Assembly (NCBI RefSeq): GCF_040782645.1
Contig: NZ_CP160403.1
Location: 868,001 to 932,000, forward strand
Origin: Streptomyces sp. HUAS ZL42
GTDB taxonomy: Bacteria > Actinomycetota > Actinomycetes > Streptomycetales > Streptomycetaceae
Length of the DNA stretch: 64,000 nt
Direction of reading: 5' to 3'
The notes beneath the pieces are model-generated. The model ran no database searches and was not told where the DNA came from. It saw nothing but the letters and a program-made list of their open reading frames with translations. The number at the start of each line of letters is the position of its first letter. The first letter of the stretch is position 1. Made by a program: the position numbers and the translations under genes. Positions 32,551 through 42,120 of this stretch are shown piece by piece.

Positions 32551-33507
32551 ATGTCATTCCTGTCGAATCGCCGCAAGGCCTCCCGCATCATGCTGGAGCT
32601 TGACGACGTGCGCCTTGGGAAGCTTCTCAAGTCGCTGCGCACCACGATGCGATCGGGCGCGATCGCCAGCACGGATCTGCGCGTGGTGCAGATCGCCGAC
32701 TTCCTGAAGCACCACTCTCAGGACTGGGACCGCCGCACCTTCCGTCTGGCGGTCTTGGCGCACTTCCTGGCGGATACGCCGGTGCCCTCGAGGTGGGCTG
32801 AGCGGGAGCCGGACAGCGCCACCGCCCTTGCTCTGCACGCATGGTCCGAGCTCTTCCGCGCGCGTGCAACGGGGAATGCGGAAGGCGTCCCGAGAGCGAG
32901 GACGAACTGCCTGCGCGCTGCGGATCTCGCCCCGATGGATCCCACCCCGTGGGTCGTCCTGCTGGAGATAGCCCGCCTGGAGCGCCACCGCGCAGCTGAA
33001 ACCTTCTACGTCTGGAACGAGATACTGCTACGCGACCGCTGGAACCGCGAGGCCTACCTGAGCATGATGCGCTACCTGACCCCGGACGAAGCCGGTTCGC
33101 GACTGCAGGTACTGGAGTTCGTCGATTCCCTCCGGTCGCGCATGCCCGTGAATGCGCCCTGCGCGGCGACGGAACTCACCTCCCAAGTGCTGCACTATCA
33201 ATCGATCCGGACCCGGGGAGGAGTGGAAGGTCTCATGGCACGCAGCTACTGGACCGATGTACATGCCACAGCGGCACTCGACCGCGCCTCGCAACACTGG
33301 ACACAGCCCTCGTTCCTCAACCATGCAGCTGCGGCGGCCGACCTCAATACGCTCGCCTACGCGCTGATGTCTGCCGATCGCCACCGCGAGGCCCTTCCCA
33401 TCTTCCGGGCCATCCGCGGTGTGGCCACCACCTGGCCCTGGCGGTTCGAAGGAGACCCGCTGACCGCGTTCCAGCGGGCGCAAAGTCGTGCCGAAGCCGG
33501 CCGGTGA
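32551..33507 (+). CDS. Hypothetical helical protein
   Basis: The ATG at 32551 gives 318 residues, with AAGG a short distance upstream. It is soluble and largely alpha-helical, rich in Ala, Arg and Trp, with repeat-like helices (DPTPWVVLLEIARLERHRAA, WNREAYLSMMRYL, AYALMSADRHREALPIFRAI) suggestive of a TPR-like solenoid. Similar proteins of about 310-320 residues occur in streptomycetes, without known function. It stands alone. The 170 bp upstream contain a short open stretch (NCTRDALPDHHLTITEQVLP) that I could not assign. Confidence 0.65.
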   Translation: MSFLSNRRKASRIMLELDDVRLGKLLKSLRTTMRSGAIASTDLRVVQIADFLKHHSQDWDRRTFRLAVLAHFLADTPVPSRWAEREPDSATALALHAWSELFRARATGNAEGVPRARTNCLRAADLAPMDPTPWVVLLEIARLERHRAAETFYVWNEILLRDRWNREAYLSMMRYLTPDEAGSRLQVLEFVDSLRSRMPVNAPCAATELTSQVLHYQSIRTRGGVEGLMARSYWTDVHATAALDRASQHWTQPSFLNHAAAAADLNTLAYALMSADRHREALPIFRAIRGVATTWPWRFEGDPLTAFQRAQSRAEAGR

Positions 33508-33811
33508 CACCACCGGAGATCTTTTGACGGTGCGGTTTTGTGGGGGCGTGATGGCTGTCGTGGGGCAGCGCTGTGCCGGGAGGATGAGGTATCCACATGG
33601 CGGTGGCTTGATGACCAGTGACCGCGAGGTGGCCGGGCGGTAGGTGGCCGGGCGGTTGAGGGCGACCCGGCTATCGGCGAACCGCCGGCCGTGAGCGTGG
33701 GCTTCGGACGGTCGGCAGGCCCGGGCCTCCAAGCGCCCCGGCGGCACCCGGAAGGCAAGCCGGCCAGTGCAGAGGGCCGCACGTCCTGCCTCGTCTCACT
33801 GGCGACCGCCC
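33508..33811. other. Interval without a confident gene
   Basis: Nothing convincing is seen apart from a short tandem repeat of GTGGCCGGGCGGT-type sequence near 33630-33658 and the 3' edge of the WD40 remnant that follows on the minus strand. Confidence 0.4.
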
Positions 33812-34800
33812 CTAGCCGTCAGGCAGTACGGGGGCCAGAACCGCAATGTCGCCGCCGAAGCCCACCACCAGTCGCGCGTCGGGCGTCATGGTCACCGCGG
33901 TCACCTCCAAGGGGAACACCAGATCCGCGCCCACCTGACGATGGGTGACCAGGTCCCACACCCGTACCGTCCGGTCGTCGCCCCCGATGACGGCGAGCGG
34001 GCGGCCGTCGACCACGGCCGTGGCGGGGCCCACACCTGAACCCGGCCGTGCGACACCCGCTGGTGGCTGCCTCCGGTCGGGGACAAGACCCGGTCCTCAT
34101 GCTGACGCCCCGCCAGATCCTTCCTCGGCGTAGGCGCCGACGGCCAGGGTGAGGCGCCAGGGCGTCGTCAGGGCTGTGACCACGGGCTGCCAACGACCGG
34201 CAGTATCACGTCGCTTGAGATAGCCCACGGCTTTCGCGGCGGCTACCGGCTGCACGATGATCCAGGCGGCATCGCGCAGGTAGTAGCCCTGTTCTGCGAG
34301 GGAGGCGTAGCGATCCTGCCGACAGGTGATCACGATGGGGGCGGGATCGCGGCTGTGGCTGCGGGCGTTGAGGATTTCCAGGGCGGCGCGGGCCCTGGAG
34401 AGGTCGGCCGGCGTGGTGTCGCTGTCCATCTCGTCCAGGCCGTCCAGCACGGGCAGTACCCAGCGATGGCGGACCAGGGCGCTCGCCACGGCTGGATGCA
34501 GGTCGAAGTCGGGGTCCTGTACGAGGTGTTGCGTGAGCCAGCCGTCCAGGCCACGTGTGGTGTCCCACCCCGCGAGGTCCAGGCGCACCGGCACCGGGTC
34601 GTTGTCCTGGCGTGTCTCCAGAAGTGCCAGAACCAGCCAGGTCCGGGTCGGTACCGGCGAGTCCGATCCGGTGCTGCCGGGGGCGCGGGGGGTCCGTTCT
34701 TTCCCTGTGTCGCAGCCGCCACTCCGCCAACTCAACCTCAAGTTCTACGACGGTAGTTGAGACGCTCAGGCCCTTGGCGACGAGTACCTCTGGGCTCCGC
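33812..34800 (-). pseudogene. NACHT-WD40 (STAND NTPase) pseudogene
   Basis: The minus strand carries pieces of a streptomycete NACHT NTPase. LVLALLETRQDNDPVPVRLD and the Walker B region RHRWVLPVLDGLDEMDSDT are followed by VITCRQDRYASLAEQGYYLR, WIIVQPVAAAKAVGYLKRRD and a break near 34097. In another frame a WD40 repeat then follows (PLAVIGGDDRTVRVWDLV). The P-loop GxxGxGKT that should precede LVLALLETR is absent, and the long middle (helical domain, most WD repeats) is deleted. STAND proteins sense ligands and often act in signalling or phage defence; this copy cannot bind ATP normally. Confidence 0.8.
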
Positions 34801-35003
34801 GGACGACCGGCAATGGCTGCGGCAGCGGTACGAGGGCCGGCGCGTGGCCGGGCCCTTACCGGGGACAGCGAGTTCACAGCGCGCACGAGCCGAAACTAAG
34901 CGGTGTCCTCGGCGGAGGCTAAGAGCGTGCTAAGGGCCGGGTGCCAGGCTGCCGTGGGCAGAGGCGGGTACCAGCCCCGCCCAGACGCGCAGAGGTGAGA
35001 TGG

Positions 35004-35738
35004 ATGACCATGACCGCTCCATCGGCCGCGCCGGACGTTCCGGGCATCGACCCGGAGAAGATCGGCTCCAGGACACTGGGACTGCTCCGCGACACGGTCG
35101 CGAGCATCGAGGAGAAGCTTCAGGGTTACAGCAGCGAGTACGAGAAGAAGTACCGCGAGCTCAGCGGCCGCCCGAACGGCGTTTCGTCGGTCACCGAGAT
35201 TGCGGGGCCGATCACACCGCTGCCGGTTCCGTATCTCTGGTTCGACCTGATGGCGCTGGGGCCGTTCCAGTTGACCGCGCCGGGAGGGCCGTTCCTGCCC
35301 CACCGGGTCATCCGGGCGGGCGAGGACGCGTTTCTCGTCGTGGCGTTGTGGCGCAACCCGGTGTCGCTGCTCGGTGGGCCGTCGGCCGCGCAGATCATGG
35401 CGCCGTACACCTTCAGGGTGCGGGTGCACACCGTGAACCTGAACACGGTCTCCAGTGGTCCCGCGATCGCGCCGGTCACCAATGTCTTCGGAGGCGGCAA
35501 CACCAACATCGTGGTGTTCCCGCTCCCCACGACGCCGGCGCCGCCGGACGGTGACCCGCGACTGGTCGAGGCTCACGTCACCATGGACGTGCTCGGCCCC
35601 GGTCCGGGTCTGCCGCCGTTCGCGGGGTTCGCGACCCGCTGGTTCCAGCCTGACCTGCAGCCCCCCTTCCTCGGTCAGCCGGGGGTTCTGCCCGGCGTAC
35701 TCGAGGAGATCCCTGTCCGATTCATGATCTACAACTGA
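35004..35738 (+). CDS. Hypothetical protein paired with a subtilase
   Basis: The ATG at 35004 follows AGAGGTGAG. The 244-residue soluble protein starts with a short linker and a helical, possibly coiled-coil segment (SRTLGLLRDTVASIEEKLQG, then YSSEYEKKYRELSG). A beta-rich Pro/Gly/Val domain follows (VPYLWFDLMALGPFQLTAPG, FRVRVHTVNLNTVSSGP, FAGFATRWFQPDLQPPF), ending VRFMIYN. There are no Cys, no signal and no membrane helix. I do not recognise the family. The subtilase gene begins 19 bp after its stop, so they are surely co-transcribed; it may be a substrate, inhibitor or recruiting partner of the protease. Confidence 0.75.
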   Translation: MTMTAPSAAPDVPGIDPEKIGSRTLGLLRDTVASIEEKLQGYSSEYEKKYRELSGRPNGVSSVTEIAGPITPLPVPYLWFDLMALGPFQLTAPGGPFLPHRVIRAGEDAFLVVALWRNPVSLLGGPSAAQIMAPYTFRVRVHTVNLNTVSSGPAIAPVTNVFGGGNTNIVVFPLPTTPAPPDGDPRLVEAHVTMDVLGPGPGLPPFAGFATRWFQPDLQPPFLGQPGVLPGVLEEIPVRFMIYN

Positions 35739-35757
35739 TCGGTCGAAGGGACGTCAG

Positions 35758-38397
35758 GTGGGCACACTCGATGCCCGGCTCCGGCATGTGCTGCAGTGGC
35801 GCGCCGGGCAGCCGGGGGCCCCGACGGCGGGCTTGCCGGTCCTCCCGCTCGATGAGCGGGTGGGCCGGCGCCCCGGTCCGGGCGGTGGAACGGTGGACGT
35901 GCTGGTGCACAGCACAGGAACTGCCTGGAAGGACGAACTGGGGCCGAAGGCCGAACTGCTTTCGGCGGCGGCGGAGGAGACGTCCGGGCCCGGCCTGCCG
36001 CAGGTTCACACCGGGCGGGTGGCGCTTGACGATCTGGAGGCCCTCGCGGCGCATGCCTCGGTGGAACGCGTCGAGGCCGCCCGTCCGCTCTTTTCCGAAC
36101 TGAACATCTCACGTGCGGAGATCCGGGCCGGCCGGCCCATGGACCGGGCCGGCGAGCCGCCAGGCGGCGGCCGGGGCACGCTCGTCGCGATCCTGGACTC
36201 CGGGATCGACTACCGGCACCCCAACTTCCGCCACAGGGACGGCTCGTCACGCATCCTGTTTCTCTGGGACCAGAACGCGGAGCCGGTCCCGGGAGGCGCG
36301 GCGGTGCCTTACGGCGCCGAGTACACCAAGGAGGACCTGGACCGGGCGCTGGCCACGACCGATGCGCTTGCCCTGGTCGGCCACGAGGACCAGGGAGTCG
36401 GGCACGGCACCCATGTGGCGGGCATCGCCGCCGGGAACGAGGACGACCTCGGTGGCGAGTACTCCGGGATCGCCCCGGACGCCGGCCTGATCGTCGTCGC
36501 GCTGGCCGCGGACCCCGCCGGGATCTCGCTGGGCCGCTCGACGCACCTCGCGGACGCCGCCGACTACGCGGTGCGCCGGGCATCCGGGCAACCGGTCGCG
36601 ATCAACATCAGCCAGGGCATGAACGGTGGCGGCCATGCCGGGGAGACGCTCCTCGAGCAGAAACTCGACGACCTGGCCCGGCGGCCCGGCGTGGCAGTGG
36701 TGAAGTCCGCGGGCAACGAACGTCAGTGGAACATCCACGCCCGCGGGCGACTCGGCAAGGCCGGCGAGACCGCGACGCTGGAGATGACCGTCCGCGCGGC
36801 CGACCGAGAGGACGACATCGTCGAGATCTGGTACGACGGCGAGGACCGGATCAGCGTGGGCGTCGAGCCGCCGCACGGCCCGGCCTCCCCGTACACGGCA
36901 CCGGGCGAGCAGCGGCTGTTCAGCACCGATTTCGGCAACCAGGTGACCATCGACAGCGAAGCGGATGCGGCCGGCACCGGGGACACGTGCGTCACCGTGA
37001 TCTTCACCAGGTCGTCCGCCCCCGGCATCGAGCCCGGCGACTGGCGCATCGTGCTGCGCGCCGACGAGGTGGCCGGCGGATGGTACGACGCCTGGATCGA
37101 ACGGGCACCGCGTGATGCCGTCCATGCAGGCGAACAAAGCCGGTTCACGGCCGGCACAGCCGACCCCTCGCGCACGGTGACCATTCCGGGCACCGCCGCC
37201 AGGGTGATCACGGTCGGTTCCTATGTGACCCGTCCCCAGCGCCTCTTCGACGTCGAAGGGCTCGGCCGGCTCTCCGAGTTCAGCGGCCACGGCCCCACAC
37301 GGCTGGGGGCACGCAAACCCGACCTGGTCGCACCCGGCGAAGTCATCGTCTCGGCCCGCTGCCACAACAGCACCCTGCCCGCCGGCGCCGACGCGCTCCA
37401 CGCCGGCTTGAGCGGCACCAGCATGGCGGCCCCGCACGCCACCGGCGTGGCCGCTCTGGTGCTGGCCGCCCGCCCCGAGCTGACCGGCGAGCAGGTGAAG
37501 CAGGTGCTGGCGAACGCCGCGCGGAGCGACGGTTTCGTCCCCGGCACGCCGGACGACACCTGGGGCGCGGGAAAGCTGGACGCCGCGGCCGCGGTGGCCG
37601 CCGCCCGCAGCGCTGTCTTCCCAGTGTTCGGCGGCATCCTTGCCGACGGCACGGGCGGGCTGTCGTGGAACACAGACGTCCCCAGCACCTGGACCCTGCG
37701 CTACCACACCGTCCGCGGCCGACTGGCCGTCGGCAAAGCGCTCGGCACGCTGGAGAGCCAGGGCAGCGCCGGCCTCGACCACCACGCCGACCTGTCCGCC
37801 CTGCCCCCCGGTGACTATCTGTGCGAGTTGGTGTCCACCGGCCCGAACGGATACTGGACGCGGGCGGACGACGGCGGCAGGTTCTACACGGTCACGGTCG
37901 GTGCGCCGGACGGCCGTTCACCGGAAACGGGCAGTGCCACAGGTCCCGGCCAGGTCGAGGAACCGCGCCCGGCCGACGACCTGGAGCGGATCAAGGGGAT
38001 CGGCCCGAAGACCGCAGCGCTGCTGCATGAGGCCGGTGTGATCACCTTCGCGGCGATCGCCGCGAAATCACCGGCCGAACTCGCCTCCCTGGTCACCGTG
38101 ACGGGCATCGGTGCGGAACGCATCGCCCGGCAGGACTGGGTCGGCCAGGCCACCCAGCTGGCGGCCACGGCGGTACCCCCGGAGGCGGTGGCGCCCCGGG
38201 TACGCCACTCGTTCACCCTCACGCTGACCGGCGCGTCCACGTCCGGCGAGGTGCTCGGCTGCGAGATCAGCCACCACCAGACCGAGGACGGTACGGTCCT
38301 GCGTGGCTGGGACCTCGACGGTCTGAGCGCGTTCGTCGCCGAGCGCACCGGTCTGCGTCTCGCTCCCCCCGTTCCGGGCGATCAGACGAGGCGGTGA
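35758..38397 (+). CDS. S8-family serine peptidase with C-terminal helix-hairpin-helix module
   Basis: The GTG at 35758 gives 879 residues with no signal peptide. The subtilisin triad is D147 (ILDSGIDYRHPNF), H216 (GHGTHVAGIAAGN) and S555 (SGTSMAAPHATG), with the oxyanion Asn in KSAGNE near 320. A long insertion (about 330-490) sits between Asn and Ser. After a beta domain, residues about 741-800 carry tandem helix-hairpin-helix-like motifs (LERIKGIGPKTAALLHEAG, VTVTGIGAERIA) of the kind that bind DNA or proteins. A final beta segment ends VPGDQTRR. Lack of export signal and the HhH module suggest an intracellular regulated protease. Confidence 0.9.
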   Translation: MGTLDARLRHVLQWRAGQPGAPTAGLPVLPLDERVGRRPGPGGGTVDVLVHSTGTAWKDELGPKAELLSAAAEETSGPGLPQVHTGRVALDDLEALAAHASVERVEAARPLFSELNISRAEIRAGRPMDRAGEPPGGGRGTLVAILDSGIDYRHPNFRHRDGSSRILFLWDQNAEPVPGGAAVPYGAEYTKEDLDRALATTDALALVGHEDQGVGHGTHVAGIAAGNEDDLGGEYSGIAPDAGLIVVALAADPAGISLGRSTHLADAADYAVRRASGQPVAINISQGMNGGGHAGETLLEQKLDDLARRPGVAVVKSAGNERQWNIHARGRLGKAGETATLEMTVRAADREDDIVEIWYDGEDRISVGVEPPHGPASPYTAPGEQRLFSTDFGNQVTIDSEADAAGTGDTCVTVIFTRSSAPGIEPGDWRIVLRADEVAGGWYDAWIERAPRDAVHAGEQSRFTAGTADPSRTVTIPGTAARVITVGSYVTRPQRLFDVEGLGRLSEFSGHGPTRLGARKPDLVAPGEVIVSARCHNSTLPAGADALHAGLSGTSMAAPHATGVAALVLAARPELTGEQVKQVLANAARSDGFVPGTPDDTWGAGKLDAAAAVAAARSAVFPVFGGILADGTGGLSWNTDVPSTWTLRYHTVRGRLAVGKALGTLESQGSAGLDHHADLSALPPGDYLCELVSTGPNGYWTRADDGGRFYTVTVGAPDGRSPETGSATGPGQVEEPRPADDLERIKGIGPKTAALLHEAGVITFAAIAAKSPAELASLVTVTGIGAERIARQDWVGQATQLAATAVPPEAVAPRVRHSFTLTLTGASTSGEVLGCEISHHQTEDGTVLRGWDLDGLSAFVAERTGLRLAPPVPGDQTRR

Positions 38398-38525
38398 CGC
38401 CGCACCGACTCGTACAACCGCACGGTCTTTCGTCGCCGAGCGCACCGGTCTGCGTCTCGCTCCCCCCGTTCCGGGCGATCAGACGAGGCGGTGACGCCGC
38501 ACCGACTCGTACAGCCGCACGGTCT
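38332..38525. repeat. 97-bp tandem duplication across two convergent gene ends
   Basis: Bases 38332-38428 and 38429-38525 are adjacent copies of one 97-bp unit with a single difference (A38417/G38514). Copy 1 contains the true 3' end of the subtilase gene and copy 2 the true 3' end of the BTAD regulator gene. In a single-copy state the two reading frames would overlap tail to tail by 19 bp, so the duplication has separated them. Confidence 0.95.
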
Positions 38526-40626
38526 CGGGACCCGGTGTCATGCCGAGTGTGCCGTCCAGTTCGCGCCGTAGGGACTCGAACTGGGCGGCGGCCCGGTGCG
38601 GCTGGTTCTGCCGTACAAAGGCACGCATGAGCAGCCGGTGGGCCTCCTCCCGGCACGGGTCGTGCATGAGCAGCCTGCGGCTGGTCTCCACACACGCCGG
38701 GTAGGCGCCCTGTTGCAGGTAGAGTCCGGCCAGCCCTTCCAGCAGATCGAGGTGGAGCTGGGCCAGCCGTTCACGCTCCGGCACCGCCCAGTCCGCGCAG
38801 GGCGTGTCCTCCAACAGGTCGCCCGCATACAGGGCCGTTGCCCTCTCATGGCAGCGGACGGCATCGGCGAGATCCGGCGTCTGAGGGGACCGCAGCCGCA
38901 TCGCGGCACTCGCCTGCCTGCCGAACTCCTCGACGTCCAGCAGCACGGTCAGGTCGGGCGCGACGAGATAGGTTTCGCGCGCGTGCACGACCACCGTCCG
39001 GGAGGAGACCTCACGCAGGTCGCGGCGCAGGGCGTACAAAGCCACGTTGAGCCGGTTGCGCGCGGCCGACGCGGGAACTCCGGGCCAGAACACCTCGGTG
39101 AGCACATCACGCGGAACCGGCCGAGGCCACTGCAGCAGCAAGTACTTCAACACCGACCGGCCCAGGTTGCCCGACCAGCCGGTGACCTCCTGCCCCTGCA
39201 GCTGCAGACGGAAGGCACCCAGCAGCCGCACCTGGACATCCACGGCGGCCACCGCCTGCACAGCCGCCGAGGGGCCGGGCGGTCGGGCGGCGAGGACAAG
39301 GACAGGTTGCGTGCCCTCCGGCGGGGCCGCATCGCCTGCCGGTCCGGGCGCCTGGCACTGGGCGAACTCGGTCACCTGCAGCAGCAACCGCATCCGCTTG
39401 GGCACCGAGCGGGTGCGCACAAACCGCCGGATGCGACGTGCGAGCAGCCCCGCCCGGTCTGCGGCAGCCCGCGCCGACGACCTGCGTGCCTGCGCCCGAG
39501 CCCGCCGGGCGCAGGCCAGTGCGGCCTCGGCCCGCCCGTCCGCCAGTGCCGCACAGGCCTGCATCCACGCCACGGTCCACGCCTGATCCTCATCCCGCGC
39601 GTCTGCCCGGGATGAGACGACAGGCCGTAGGCGTATCGCGGCCCAGAGCCGCGCGAGGTCCCGCTGCCGCAGCACCCGGTCGGGCAGCACAGCCAGCCAC
39701 GACCGCACCAGGTCCTCATCCCCTGCCCGTGCGAGGGTCTCCGCCGACGCGGCGAGCAGGTCCGCCTGCAGCTCGAAAGCACCGAGCCGCACGCACAACT
39801 CGACCGCCTCACGGTCGGCCCGCTCACCTTCCAGTTCCCCGACCAGCCTGGCCAGACGCCCCTGGAAACCGGCGGTACGGCGGGCGGGCAGCGCCAGCAG
39901 CGCCGTACCCCACAGCGGAAGCATGCGATACCAGCCGCCGTCCAGCGGCTGCCACCACGGTTCCGTTGCCGGATCCTGAAGCGCCGGCGCAAGGGCCCGT
40001 AACCTGGGGTGCGCGTATCCCAGGTGCGCGGCAAGGACGAGCGCGTCGATGCGGTCCTGCCCGGCCGTGGCCAATACCCGCAGGCTCGCGTCGGCGAGCA
40101 GCCCACAGATGTCCTGTCCTTCGTGCACCGCCGCGGCCAGTTCCCTCCAGCCGCGCTCGCACGATGCCCGCAGCACCGAGTCGATCACCATGGCCCGCCC
40201 GTCGGCTGCAGCGACAAGCCGGGCCAGAGTGGCGGGCGGGAACGGCGAGCCCAACTGCTCCGCAGCACTGACCGTGTCGCTGACACCGACGCGCAGCCCC
40301 TCCGGGCCCCCGCACACCAGCACCAGGCTGCTGGCCGTCGGCACTTCGGCGGGCAGGGGAAGCGCACTTCCCGCGGCGGGCTGCACCACCACCGTGTCCT
40401 CCGGCCGCGCCTGCTCCTGCAGCATCGCGTCCACCTCGTAGCGGGCCGGCCGCAGCCAGGCCACCTTCCGGCCGGCCCGTTCCAGGTCCGCGGCCAGACG
40501 CGCCTCCACCAGGCAGCCGGCGGGCATCGCCACCGTCCGGCTGACACCTGCGGCCAGATCACCCACCGCGATCTGCTCGGGCCAGCGCCACTCCCCCAGA
40601 GGCACGCACGCCTTGGCAGGCAGCAC
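38479..40626 (-). CDS. BTAD-domain (SARP/AfsR-like) transcriptional regulator with degenerate STAND N-terminus
   Basis: I use the GTG at 40626, preceded by a G-rich AGGGGGG ribosome site; the open frame runs further without coding character. The 715-residue protein begins with an ATPase-like region (KVAWLRPARYEVDAMLQEQA, EDTVVVQPAAGS) lacking any P-loop. A helical middle follows. A winged-helix DNA-binding domain starts at about 465 (VQVRLLGAFRLQLQGQ, RSVLKYLLL, RNRLNVALYALRRDLR), and a bacterial transcriptional activation domain fills about 565-715. Such proteins activate secondary-metabolite or stress genes. It converges with the subtilase gene, and the duplication at its 3' end leaves its last codons intact. 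Confidence 0.85.
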   Translation of the reverse strand: MLPAKACVPLGEWRWPEQIAVGDLAAGVSRTVAMPAGCLVEARLAADLERAGRKVAWLRPARYEVDAMLQEQARPEDTVVVQPAAGSALPLPAEVPTASSLVLVCGGPEGLRVGVSDTVSAAEQLGSPFPPATLARLVAAADGRAMVIDSVLRASCERGWRELAAAVHEGQDICGLLADASLRVLATAGQDRIDALVLAAHLGYAHPRLRALAPALQDPATEPWWQPLDGGWYRMLPLWGTALLALPARRTAGFQGRLARLVGELEGERADREAVELCVRLGAFELQADLLAASAETLARAGDEDLVRSWLAVLPDRVLRQRDLARLWAAIRLRPVVSSRADARDEDQAWTVAWMQACAALADGRAEAALACARRARAQARRSSARAAADRAGLLARRIRRFVRTRSVPKRMRLLLQVTEFAQCQAPGPAGDAAPPEGTQPVLVLAARPPGPSAAVQAVAAVDVQVRLLGAFRLQLQGQEVTGWSGNLGRSVLKYLLLQWPRPVPRDVLTEVFWPGVPASAARNRLNVALYALRRDLREVSSRTVVVHARETYLVAPDLTVLLDVEEFGRQASAAMRLRSPQTPDLADAVRCHERATALYAGDLLEDTPCADWAVPERERLAQLHLDLLEGLAGLYLQQGAYPACVETSRRLLMHDPCREEAHRLLMRAFVRQNQPHRAAAQFESLRRELDGTLGMTPGPETVRLYESVRRHRLV

Positions 40627-41048
40627 GATGCACCCCCCTCCCCCTACAAGACGGTGAGCCGTCGAAGGCCACCACCACGGCCGGCACATGCGCTGTGGCG
40701 ACTTCCACACTAGAAGCAGCGGCCCTGCTCCACCCGCCGATACCCGCGAACGGCAATTCCTCGTTCTCCCCCGACGCCCCATCACCCCACAGCAGTACTC
40801 ACCCGTGAAGCCCGCCGCCCCCGCGGCGAGAAACGACCAGACGGCAAACGTGAGTTGACGAGATGTCAGGTTCTCTCGTTCGCCTGTCGCCGGTCCTCGC
40901 CCGCCGGACCCTCCCGGCAGCCGCGGCCCGCGACAACCCGGCAGCACCAGCGCATCAGCTCCAAAGCCGCCTCACCGGCACCGACCCCGCCTGCCGCGCA
41001 CCACATGCCGGCCCCTACGGCCATCCGGACAGCTCGGCACCATGTGTC
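40627..41048. other. Interval without a confident gene
   Basis: The interval should contain the BTAD gene promoter and leader. A plus-strand frame beginning near 40863 is a shadow of the LysR gene on the minus strand further on. I see no RNA gene or strong palindrome. Confidence 0.4.
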
Positions 41049-42023
41049 TCACCCACCCCAGAGTGTGACGTACACGGGCGGCCGGAACTGGGAGGGCGGG
41101 ACGCCCGCGCCGGGCTCGCGCATGATGCGGGTCGCCGCCGGGGTGTGCAGGAAGTGCAGGAACCCGTCGGTTGCCGGGGAGCGGTGGTCGGGGCGCAGGA
41201 CGGTGGCGTGCCAGGTGGCGTTCAACGGCGTGGCCGGGGTCTCCAGTACGCGCAGCTCGTCCCGTCGGATGCGGGGCGAGACCAGATGGGTCAGCGCCGG
41301 GGCGACCCCGGCGCCCTCGGCGGCGGCCGCCCAGGCCGCGGTCTGGTTGGGAAACACCCACACATGCCGCTCGGGCACACCCAGCCGACGCAGCAGCCGC
41401 CCGCAGTCCGCGTCCGGATCGGTGCCGGAGGCGTCGACCAGCCACGACCACAGCGGCGGCGGACCGGGCGGCCGCGGCGTCCTGCCACCGGTCACCACGA
41501 CCAGCTGGGTGCGGAACAACGGCTCGCTGACCACTTCGCCCCCGCGCAGGGCACCGAGATCAGGCCCGAGCGCGACATCGGCCAGCCGGTTCTCCACGAG
41601 AACTCGCATCTCGTTGCCGGCGGCCACCCCGAAAGACGTCTCGGCCCTGCGCCCCGCGCGGCCGGCGAAGGCCTCCACGAGCGACGGGAGAACGAACTCG
41701 GCCAGCGTGCTCGTGGCGACGACGCGCAGCTCGTCGGGTGCCCCCCGTGCCGCCCGCACCACCGCCTCGGCGTCCGAGCTCAGCGCGACCATCCGTGAGG
41801 CGACCGGCAGCAGCCGAGCGCCCGCGGGCGTGAGCCGCATCCCTCCGCCGCCGGTGCGCCTGATGAGCGGATCACCGAAGTGGGTCCGCAGCGCGGTGAG
41901 CGCCTGGGACACGGCGGACTCGCTCACGTTCAGAGTCCGCGCCGCGGCGCCGACCGAACCGAGCCGGGCAACCAGCACGAAGGTGCTGAGCTGCGTAACG
42001 GTCACTCCCTGATTTTCCTGCAT
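41049..42023 (-). CDS. LysR-family regulator of the CO dehydrogenase operon
   Basis: The 324-residue protein has the LysR helix-turn-helix at about 8-65 (LVARLGSVGAAARTLNVSES, AVSQALTALRTHFGDPLI) and the effector-binding domain at about 90-300 (ELRVVATSTLAEFVLPSLVE, VENRLADVALGPDLG). It is divergent from coxM, with 97 bp between the starts. A 7-bp-arm palindrome lies just upstream of its own ATG. By family precedent it activates the adjacent operon and represses itself; the inducer (CO, redox state or a carbon signal) is unknown. Confidence 0.9.
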   Translation of the reverse strand: MQENQGVTVTQLSTFVLVARLGSVGAAARTLNVSESAVSQALTALRTHFGDPLIRRTGGGGMRLTPAGARLLPVASRMVALSSDAEAVVRAARGAPDELRVVATSTLAEFVLPSLVEAFAGRAGRRAETSFGVAAGNEMRVLVENRLADVALGPDLGALRGGEVVSEPLFRTQLVVVTGGRTPRPPGPPPLWSWLVDASGTDPDADCGRLLRRLGVPERHVWVFPNQTAAWAAAAEGAGVAPALTHLVSPRIRRDELRVLETPATPLNATWHATVLRPDHRSPATDGFLHFLHTPAATRIMREPGAGVPPSQFRPPVYVTLWGG

Positions 42024-42030
42024 CTTCAGT

Positions 42031-42048
42031 GATAAGTGAATACTTATC
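42031..42048. promoter_or_regulatory. Candidate LysR-binding palindrome
   Basis: GATAAGT (42031-42037) and ACTTATC (42042-42048) are exact inverted repeats with spacer GAAT, AT-rich against a GC-rich background, eight bases before the LysR start and 72 bp before coxM. This is the expected place for a LysR recognition site serving both directions. Confidence 0.65.
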
Positions 42049-42120
42049 CTCCCATTGCATGGCCGGTACGGATGGGCACAGCATCACGGCACGGTGGCGT
42101 CCAGCGTTCCGGGAGGGCCG

